From the NCBI RefSeq assembly GCF_002395745.1, contig NZ_DGUN01000032.1:14645-22629 (forward strand): DNA of 7,985 bases, written 5' to 3'. The notes under the pieces were generated by a model. It searched no databases. It worked only from the letters and a program-made list of their open reading frames with translations, and was not told where the DNA came from. A program made the position numbers and the translations under genes. Every line of letters begins with the position of its first letter. Position 1 is the stretch's first letter. This document shows positions 1-5,028 of this stretch, one piece after another. This DNA is from Fibrobacter sp. UBA4309. GTDB taxonomy: Bacteria > Fibrobacterota > Fibrobacteria > Fibrobacterales > Fibrobacteraceae.

Positions 1-477
1 GGCCTCCCGAACATCCGCACCACCATGGAAGCCCTCCAGGCTCTCGCCAAGAAGGAGAACGTGGCTCTGTTCGAAAAGTACGGCGTGTTCAACAAGCGCG
101 AACTCGACTCCCGTTACGAAGTCAACATGGAAGATTACCACAAGAAGATTCACATCGAAGGCAAGATCGCTTTCGACATCGCGAAGAACGTGGTGCTCCC
201 GCAGGTGCTCTGCGCGTACAGCAACGCCCTCAAGACCAACGAAATGGCCAAGACACAGGGTTTCTACGCTGTAGACGGTTACGCCCGCGAACTCGGCGAC
301 AAGCTCAAGGATCTCGAAGCTGCTGTAGCCCAGATGGAAGCCGCTCTCGGCGACAAGCACGAAGCAATCCTTGATGCCATGGCTAACCTCCGCATTATCG
401 TCGACAAGATTGAAGGTATCATCCCCGACGAAAAGTGGCCGTTGCCGAAGTATAGGGAGATGCTGTTTATTTACTAG
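1..477 (+). CDS. glnN: Type III glutamine synthetase, C-terminal part (5' end outside window)
   Basis: The reading frame is open from base 1 (first residues GLPNIRTTMEAL) to a TAG at 475-477, so the visible 158 residues are the C-terminal end of a longer protein; the ATG at 25 is internal. The sequence matches the end of the GSIII family as I know it: an ALFEKYGVF / ELDSRYEV / MEDYHKKIHIEGK block, a helical stretch near LKDLEAAVAQMEAALG, and a closing KWPLPKYREMLFIY. GSIII proteins are about 700 residues and make glutamine from glutamate, ammonia and ATP in the cytoplasm. The catalytic part is not visible here. A strong terminator follows 40 bases later, so the gene ends its own transcription unit. 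Its product, glutamine, is the nitrogen donor used by CarA and PyrG further along, but nothing shows co-regulation. The family call is firm; the symbol glnN is the usual one for this type. Confidence 0.88.
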   Translation, partial: GLPNIRTTMEALQALAKKENVALFEKYGVFNKRELDSRYEVNMEDYHKKIHIEGKIAFDIAKNVVLPQVLCAYSNALKTNEMAKTQGFYAVDGYARELGDKLKDLEAAVAQMEAALGDKHEAILDAMANLRIIVDKIEGIIPDEKWPLPKYREMLFIY

Positions 478-514
478 TAAGCGACATCGACCGCGCAAGT
501 CTGCACCAAATATA

Positions 515-549
515 GACCTCCCGTCAACACGACGGGAGGCTCTTTATTC
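515..549 (+). terminator. Intrinsic terminator after glnN
   Basis: CCTCCCGTC (517-525) pairs perfectly with GACGGGAGG (531-539) around the 5-nt loop AACAC, a 9-bp GC-rich stem. It is followed by CTCTTTATT, a short T-rich tail. It lies about 40 bases after the glnN stop and separates that gene from the biotin operon. Confidence 0.85.
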
Positions 550-565
550 ATCTGTCCACCAACAA

Positions 566-595
566 CTGCCAAGGCCTAGGCATAATTGCTATATT
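566..595 (+). promoter_or_regulatory. Probable promoter of the biotin operon, giving a near-leaderless mRNA
   Basis: TATATT at 590-595 is a good -10 box. CTGCCA at 566-571 is a modest -35 (4 of 6 against TTGACA) with an 18-bp spacer. Transcription would start near 602-603, only two or three bases before the bioA ATG at 605. No Shine-Dalgarno sequence is seen before that ATG, which agrees with a leaderless start. I saw no clear BirA, BioR or BioQ operator palindrome overlapping it. The box is seen directly; its activity is inferred. Confidence 0.55.
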
Positions 596-604
596 GCGCT
601 CCAA

Positions 605-1915
605 ATGGAAAAACCTTTAAATTTCGATAACGAGTATCTTTGGCACCCTTACGCAGCGCTGCATAAGGGGCCTTCTCGTTTTTTGGCAAAGTCTGCGCAT
701 GGTACGACCATAGAGACTGCCGACGGACTGAAACTTATTGACGCCGTATCGAGCTGGTGGTGCATGGCCCACGGGCATAACGCTCCCGAGATTGTCGAGG
801 CGATACGCAGGCAGAGCGAGAAGATGTGCCACGTGATGTTCGGCGGATTCACGCACGAGCCCGCGATTGAACTGGGTGAACGCTTGGTGAAATTCCTGCC
901 CGAAGGACTCGACAAGATTTTCTTTGCGGATTCGGGAAGCATCGCCGTGGAGTGCGCCGCCAAGATGGCGGTGCAGTACCAGCATGCGCTGGGCCGCCCG
1001 GAACGCTGTAAACTGGTCGCCCTGAAGGGCGGCTATCACGGCGACACCGCGGGCGCGATGGCACTTTCGGACCCCGACGGGATGCACGTGCTTTTCCGCG
1101 GGATTATGCCGCAGCACTACTTTGCAGAACGCCCGAATTGCAGGTTCGACGAGCCGTGGGACGACAACGATTTCGTCTCGATGGAACGGGTCGTAAGCGA
1201 ACATAAAAATGAAATTGCCGCAGTCATCTGCGAGCCCGTTTTCCAGGGCGGAAACGGCATGTGGCTTTACAATGCGGGCTACCTCAGGCGTTTGCGTAAG
1301 CTCTGCGACGAGCAGGGTATCTTGCTGATTCTCGACGAAATCGCGTCGGGATTTTACCGCACCGGGCCGCGTTTCGCGATGGAACACGCGGGAATCACTC
1401 CCGATATCATGTGCATCGGCAAGGCGCTAACCGGCGGATCCATCACGATGGCAGCCTGCGTTGCCTCTGAAAAAGTCGCAGACTCCATTACGAACAGCAA
1501 GATTCCCGCCTTCATGCACGGACCCACCTACATGGCGAATCCCTTGGCATGCGCCGCGGGCATCGCCTCGCTCGACCTGTTCGCGAACCGCGACTACGCA
1601 GGCAGTGTCGCCCGAATCGAGAAACGGCTCCGCGCAAATCTGGAACCGCTCCGCAATCTTGATAACGCCGCCGACGTGCGCGTTCTCGGTGCCATCGGCG
1701 TCCTGGAACTGAAAGCGAAGTCCAGTGCCGACGACATCCTGAAAGTTATCAGGGAAACCGGCGTGTGGCTGCGTCCCTTCTGCAATTACGTCTATACCAT
1801 GCCGCCGTTCATCACGAGCGACCAGGAAATCGACCGCATCTGCGAAGCCATCAAGCTCATAGGCGAATGCGAGCCCGCCCCGGTTATCGAAGGCGAAGAC
1901 GAATTCCACGAGTAA
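605..1915 (+). CDS. bioA: Adenosylmethionine-8-amino-7-oxononanoate aminotransferase (BioA)
   Basis: The 436-residue protein aligns by eye over its whole length with E. coli BioA. This PLP enzyme converts 8-amino-7-oxononanoate to 7,8-diaminononanoate, with S-adenosylmethionine as the usual amino donor. Visible family residues are the WHPY motif near residue 13, SSWW (W51, W52), GGYHGDT (Y144), DEIASGF (D244, PLP ring nitrogen), GKALTGG (K273, Schiff base), HGPTY (T308) and WLRPF (R390, substrate carboxylate). All sit within one residue of the E. coli numbering. The open frame extends upstream to 371, but that part overlaps glnN and the terminator. The ATG at 605 puts WHPY at the same distance from the start as in E. 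coli, so I chose it. First gene of the bioAWFD operon; its stop at 1913-1915 touches the bioW ATG. Confidence 0.96.
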   Translation: MEKPLNFDNEYLWHPYAALHKGPSRFLAKSAHGTTIETADGLKLIDAVSSWWCMAHGHNAPEIVEAIRRQSEKMCHVMFGGFTHEPAIELGERLVKFLPEGLDKIFFADSGSIAVECAAKMAVQYQHALGRPERCKLVALKGGYHGDTAGAMALSDPDGMHVLFRGIMPQHYFAERPNCRFDEPWDDNDFVSMERVVSEHKNEIAAVICEPVFQGGNGMWLYNAGYLRRLRKLCDEQGILLILDEIASGFYRTGPRFAMEHAGITPDIMCIGKALTGGSITMAACVASEKVADSITNSKIPAFMHGPTYMANPLACAAGIASLDLFANRDYAGSVARIEKRLRANLEPLRNLDNAADVRVLGAIGVLELKAKSSADDILKVIRETGVWLRPFCNYVYTMPPFITSDQEIDRICEAIKLIGECEPAPVIEGEDEFHE

Positions 1916-2719
1916 ATGACTATGGATTACTACAGTTTGAAAATGCGCGCATCGCAGCAAGTCGGTGAAGGCGAAAATGCCCACGAACAGCACATTTCCG
2001 GTGCTGAACGCATTGTCGCCCGCGAAAACGTCGAAGCCGTCTGCTCCGCCATGGTAAAGCGCGCCATGACACATTCCAAGGGCGACCCGGATTTTATCAA
2101 CGTGAAAATCGAGAAGGTCCATGAAAGCGACATCCGGATTTTGAAGGCGTTGCCGGTGACGCGTGTGGATGTGGATACATGGCAGGAAGGACTGGAGAAG
2201 GCTTTTGAACTCATCACCCCGCTCATGGGAAACGGCAGTGACAACCAGCGCAGTTCTCAAGAACTTCGCGAAAAATTGCAAGAACTTTTGAAGGCGACCT
2301 TCCCCATGCGCGGCGCCATGCTCTACGACATTGCGACTGGAAAGCGTCTGGAACCCGACCAGGACCGCGGCGTACGCGCCACCTACATGGATGCGCTCCA
2401 AGGCAACGTGGTGGACAGCTGCAAGAACCACTTCAACGAAGCCATCGTGCTCGCGACAAAAGTCGCAAACGCTCCCGGCATGGTGGCGGAATTCTGCATC
2501 TCCGACGACCCGAATTACATCACAGGCTACGTGGCGAGCAAGGAACTCGGCTACGTACGCATCATGAAAATGAAGGAAATGGGCGACGAGAATGGAGGCC
2601 GCATTTTCCTCTTCGATTCCCGCAAGGCAGACGCCGAAGAGTGTATTGATTATTTACAAAAGAAGAAAGTTTTGGTGGAAGTAGTCGACAGTCGAAGGGT
2701 CCAGGGCAGAATGACATGA
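1916..2719 (+). CDS. bioW: 6-carboxyhexanoate-CoA ligase (pimeloyl-CoA synthetase, BioW)
   Basis: The 267-residue protein resembles B. subtilis BioW (259 aa) throughout. It activates free pimelate with ATP and CoA to give pimeloyl-CoA, AMP and pyrophosphate, the entry step of biotin synthesis in bacteria that start from pimelate. Recognisable blocks are YYSLKMRAS at the start, HISGAERIV (26-34), THSKGDPDF, KVHES, RGAMLYDIATGKR (132-144), DRGVRA (150-155), VAEFCISDDPNYITGYVASKELGYVRI and GRIFLFD. Y201, Y213 and R215 fall where I recall the pimelate-binding Y199, Y211 and R213 of the B. subtilis enzyme. The ATG at 1916 follows the bioA stop directly (TAAATG); an in-frame ATG at 1922 is an alternative that would drop two residues. 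No strong Shine-Dalgarno is visible, so coupling to bioA is likely. The last dozen residues (DSRRVQGRMT) extend beyond the usual family end. The 3' end overlaps bioF by ATGA. Confidence 0.93.
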   Translation: MTMDYYSLKMRASQQVGEGENAHEQHISGAERIVARENVEAVCSAMVKRAMTHSKGDPDFINVKIEKVHESDIRILKALPVTRVDVDTWQEGLEKAFELITPLMGNGSDNQRSSQELREKLQELLKATFPMRGAMLYDIATGKRLEPDQDRGVRATYMDALQGNVVDSCKNHFNEAIVLATKVANAPGMVAEFCISDDPNYITGYVASKELGYVRIMKMKEMGDENGGRIFLFDSRKADAEECIDYLQKKKVLVEVVDSRRVQGRMT

Positions 2720-3945
2720 ACGAAAGAATCTTAGACTTATTTACGAAAGACGCTTTGGAAACGGCGCGAGCGAATAATACTTACCGCTCGATGCGCTTGA
2801 TGGAATCACCGGAATCATCGTGCGTTAAAATCCGCTCTGCAAATGGAGTTTTGCAAGAACAAATTTTGTTGGCATCCAATTCGTACCTGGATCTCGCGAA
2901 CATTCCCGAGCTAAAACAGGCGATGGCGAATGCGGTACTTGAATGGGGCACCGGAAGCGGCGGGGCGCGACTCACTACCGGCAACAAGGCTCCGCACCAG
3001 GAACTCGAAGAGACGATCGCCAAATTCAAGGATACGGAATCCGCCATCACGTTCAATACCGGCTACATGGCGAATGTCGGGACCATTTCGGCGCTTTGCG
3101 GCAAGGGCGACTATATCTTTAGCGACACGCTGAACCACGCGAGCATCATTGACGGGATTCGACTCTCCCGCGCGAACTGCAAGGTTTATAGGCACAACGA
3201 CATCGCAGATTTGGAACGTGTCATTAAAGAGGCCAAGGCGGAACACGCGACGCAAAGCGCAGCTTCAAGTGACACGCGACCTTTCCGCGGGCTCATCGTG
3301 ACCGATGCCGTCTTCAGCATGGACGGCGACTTGGCCGATTTGCCGGTACTCCTGCGCGTCGCCCACGAACAAGATGCACTGCTCATGATTGACGAGGCAC
3401 ACGCCACGGGCGTGGTCGGCAAGACCGGCAGGGGGCTTGCCGAACACTACGGCTGTGCTCACGCCGACGTTACCGTCGGCACGCTGAGCAAAGCCGTCGC
3501 CGCCGAAGGCGGCTTCGTGGCGGGATCGAAGAAGCTCACCGAATTCCTCAAGAACAAGGCCCGCAGTTTCATCTTTACGACTGCGATGGCACCCGCCGTG
3601 GCCGCCGCCGCAAACGCGAACCTCAAGTATATCGACGCCCACCCCGAGCGCGTGCAAAAGCTCCAGGATAACGTCAAGTACTTCTGCGACACCTTGCGTA
3701 GCGCCGGCTTCCAGATTCCTCCCACCGCATCGGCCATCGTTCCCATTATCATCGGCGACGAAGCCCGCGCGCTTGAAATCTCGGCAGCACTCCAGAAGCG
3801 CGGAATCCTGATTCCCGCCATCCGCTACCCTACCGTCGCACGCGGGCAAGCCCGCCTCCGCGCAAGCCTGATGGCGACACACACGCAAGAACAACTGCAA
3901 ACCGCTGCGGCAGCAATTGCCCAGGCGGTAAAAGAGGGTGTATGA
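2716..3945 (+). CDS. bioF: 8-amino-7-oxononanoate synthase (BioF)
   Basis: This 409-residue alpha-oxoamine synthase condenses pimeloyl-CoA with L-alanine, releasing CoA and CO2, using PLP. Seen in order: ASNSYLDLA near residue 53, GTGSGGARLTTGN with the PHQELEETIAKF block, NTGYMANVG, DTLNHASIIDG (H141, stacks on PLP), VTDAVFSMDGD, DEAHATGVVG (D226, H229), GTLSKAVAAEGGF (K259, Schiff-base lysine), IFTTAMAP and SAIVPIIIGD. The E. coli protein has 384 residues; part of the excess is a hydrophilic stretch around residues 176-193 before the VTDAVFSMDGD strand. Alpha-oxoamine synthases such as KBL share the fold, but the neighbours bioW, bioA and bioD settle the assignment. The start ATG overlaps the bioW stop (ATGA), with AGGG at 2703-2706 as a weak ribosome site. 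The first 60 or so codons are AT-richer than the rest. Confidence 0.94.
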   Translation: MNERILDLFTKDALETARANNTYRSMRLMESPESSCVKIRSANGVLQEQILLASNSYLDLANIPELKQAMANAVLEWGTGSGGARLTTGNKAPHQELEETIAKFKDTESAITFNTGYMANVGTISALCGKGDYIFSDTLNHASIIDGIRLSRANCKVYRHNDIADLERVIKEAKAEHATQSAASSDTRPFRGLIVTDAVFSMDGDLADLPVLLRVAHEQDALLMIDEAHATGVVGKTGRGLAEHYGCAHADVTVGTLSKAVAAEGGFVAGSKKLTEFLKNKARSFIFTTAMAPAVAAAANANLKYIDAHPERVQKLQDNVKYFCDTLRSAGFQIPPTASAIVPIIIGDEARALEISAALQKRGILIPAIRYPTVARGQARLRASLMATHTQEQLQTAAAAIAQAVKEGV

Positions 3946-4625
3946 ACAACGGTTATTTTGTCACAGCTACCGGCACCGATGTCGGCAAAACTTTTGTCAC
4001 GGCACTTCTCGTCAAGAAATGGCGCGATTCGGGAATCGACGCAGGATACTACAAGGCAGCCCTCAGCGGGGCTGAACTTCGCAACGGCAAGTGGATTGCA
4101 GGCGATGCCGACTACGTCAAGACGATCGCAGGCCTCCCCGACACGCAGGAACAGCTCGTCAGCTACGTTTACAAGGAAGCCGTTTCTCCGCACCTGGCCG
4201 CCCGCAAGGAGGGCAATCCGGTAGAACTTTCGAGAGTCCGCGCCGATTTTGAAGCGGCAACTAAACGACACGAGTTCATTTTCGCCGAAGGGAGCGGCGG
4301 CATCATCTGCCCTATCCGCTACGATTCCAGCGCATCCCTTGTCCCGCAAAAATTATTCCTCGCCGATATAATGAAAGTACTCGGCCTCCCCCTGCTCGTG
4401 GTTACCACGGCAGCACTCGGCTCTATCAACGCGTGCGTGCTCACAGTCGAGTACGCCCGCGCCAAGGGACTCTCCGTCCGCGGAATCATAGTGAACCGCT
4501 ACGGAATGAGCAAGAACATGGAAATGGAAAACGACAACATCGCCATGATGCATGACCTCACAGGCCTCGACATCCTCGCCAAAATCCCGGAAGGGGCTTC
4601 CGACCTCACAGTCAATCCGTTCTAA
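3942..4625 (+). CDS. bioD: Dethiobiotin synthetase (BioD)
   Basis: The 227-residue protein matches the BioD family length. It forms the ureido ring of dethiobiotin from 7,8-diaminononanoate, CO2 and ATP in the cytoplasm. The P-loop TGTDVGKT is at residues 10-17 (K16). The second conserved lysine is K38 in YYKAALSG, where E. coli has YKPVASG. EGSGGIICPI begins at E116, the position of the conserved acidic residue of E. coli EGAGG, and LGSINACVLTVEYARAKGL and GIIVNRYG follow. The A39-A40 pair in place of the common Pro-Val is a small departure. The ATG overlaps the bioF stop by ATGA, with AGAGGG at 3933-3938 close in front. It is the last gene of the operon. Only a weak 4-bp hairpin (CCGT/ACGG) spans its stop codon, so the true terminator is unclear. 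Confidence 0.94.
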   Translation: MNNGYFVTATGTDVGKTFVTALLVKKWRDSGIDAGYYKAALSGAELRNGKWIAGDADYVKTIAGLPDTQEQLVSYVYKEAVSPHLAARKEGNPVELSRVRADFEAATKRHEFIFAEGSGGIICPIRYDSSASLVPQKLFLADIMKVLGLPLLVVTTAALGSINACVLTVEYARAKGLSVRGIIVNRYGMSKNMEMENDNIAMMHDLTGLDILAKIPEGASDLTVNPF

Positions 4626-4820
4626 CGGTCGCATTTTGTCAGTTTTTCAGTCTTAAAAAAACAATATTTTACAAAGGGGTTACCTGCCGAACAAAGCGAA
4701 AAAAGGCACTCCGTTTTACATTTTTTGTCATTCTCACAAAAGACTTTACAAAAAATGAAAAACAAAAATGTCATTTTCAAAAAATTTCGCAAAAAAAACG
4801 TTAAAATCGGCTTTTTTTTG
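4626..4820. other. AT-rich intergenic stretch with A-tracts upstream of the carA leader
   Basis: No gene is visible here. The DNA is far more AT-rich than the flanking genes. It holds A-runs at about 4750-4755, 4758-4762, 4764-4768, 4779-4784 (followed by TTT), 4791-4798 and 4803-4806, and eight T at 4812-4819. Several are spaced at roughly one helical turn, which suggests curved DNA or an UP-like promoter element in front of the box at 4822. Some of this stretch is also the 3' untranslated part of the biotin operon. Confidence 0.5.
4719..4757. repeat. AT-rich inverted repeat
   Basis: CATTTTTTGT (4719-4728) and ACAAAAAATG (4748-4757) are perfect reverse complements, separated by 19 bases. 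As RNA the hairpin would be weak, with almost only A-U pairs. It could be an operator, a weak bidirectional terminator for the biotin operon, or chance in low-complexity DNA. Confidence 0.35.
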
Positions 4821-4827
4821 CTAAATT
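4821..4827 (+). promoter_or_regulatory. Probable -10 box of the carA-pyrG-carB leader transcript
   Basis: CTAAATT, containing the TANNNT box TAAATT at 4822-4827, ends 9 bases before the ATG at 4837. The same spacing separates CTATATT from the bioA ATG. No good -35 hexamer is visible at 17-18 bp, but A-tracts lie directly upstream and could act as an UP-like element. The predicted start is around 4833-4835. The role is inferred. Confidence 0.45.
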
Positions 4828-4836
4828 ATAAGCCCG

Positions 4837-5028
4837 ATGAAAATATCGGAATCCATCGAGGCACACCTGAGCGCAGCCGTTGCAGCAATCTCGCAACGCA
4901 ACCAGGCGACTCTCCCCGAGCATCTGATTTTCATTTCTGTTTTTAAAGTTTTCAATCGTTTGGCAAAAGCTTCTGGCTTTTGCCTTTATTTTTATCCGGA
5001 TTTTCATTACACAGCGAGCAATATATGA
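4837..5028 (+). CDS. 63-residue leader ORF in front of carA
   Basis: An ATG nine bases after a -10-like box opens a 63-codon frame, MKISESIEAHLSAAVAAI and onward, ending at TGA 5026-5028. The stop overlaps the carA ATG (5025-5027) as ATGA. The first 30 or so codons are GC-rich like the organism's genes; the second half is T-rich (IFISVFKVF, then GFCLYFYPDF) because it crosses a T-rich tract and the terminator hairpin at 4962-4995. A frame that runs through a terminator and stops on the next start is what a pyrBI-type leader peptide looks like. Alternatively, the first 30 residues faintly recall the N-terminus of arginyl-tRNA synthetase, so it may be a gene remnant. I recognise no firm homologue, and translation is not proven. 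Confidence 0.42.
   Translation: MKISESIEAHLSAAVAAISQRNQATLPEHLIFISVFKVFNRLAKASGFCLYFYPDFHYTASNI
4878..4898 (+). promoter_or_regulatory. Small leader hairpin, possible transcription pause site
   Basis: CGTTGC (4878-4883) pairs with GCAACG (4893-4898) over a 9-nt loop. It lies about 45-65 bases into the predicted leader RNA, before the T-rich tract. Attenuators often use such a hairpin to hold RNA polymerase until the ribosome arrives. The pairing is seen; the pausing role is conjecture. Confidence 0.3.
4962..4995 (+). terminator. Intrinsic terminator / probable attenuator before carA
   Basis: GGCAAAAGC (4962-4970) pairs perfectly with GCTTTTGCC (4976-4984), a 9-bp stem with the 5-nt loop TTCTG. 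The T-rich tail TTTATTTTTAT (4985-4995) follows. It lies only about 30 bases before the carA ATG and inside the 63-codon leader frame. A roughly 37-base tract, about 60 percent T (4925-4961), leads into it. The structure is a standard intrinsic terminator. Its position suggests attenuation of the carA operon, unless carA has its own promoter downstream of it, and I see no convincing one there. Confidence 0.75.

Noticed and set aside
371..604. Upstream extension of the bioA frame by 78 codons
   Set aside because: It overlaps glnN and the terminator and encodes nothing BioA-like. The ATG at 605 aligns with known BioA starts and has a promoter box just in front.
478..604. Biotin repressor operator or riboswitch upstream of bioA
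   Set aside because: I found no long palindrome of BirA, BioR or BioQ type, and the predicted leader RNA is only two or three bases, leaving no room for a riboswitch.
4612..4660. Terminator for the biotin operon at the bioD stop
   Set aside because: Only a 4-bp CCGT/ACGG stem is possible, with loosely spaced T-runs after it. It is too weak to annotate as an intrinsic terminator.
4725..4946. 73-codon + strand frame starting in the A-tract region
   Set aside because: Its product is a lysine/phenylalanine-rich translation of low-complexity DNA and then reads the leader ORF out of frame. It has no ribosome site or recognisable domain.
4980..5024. 15-codon upstream extension of carA
   Set aside because: It begins inside the terminator hairpin and adds residues not found in CarA. 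The ATG at 5025 fits the family start.
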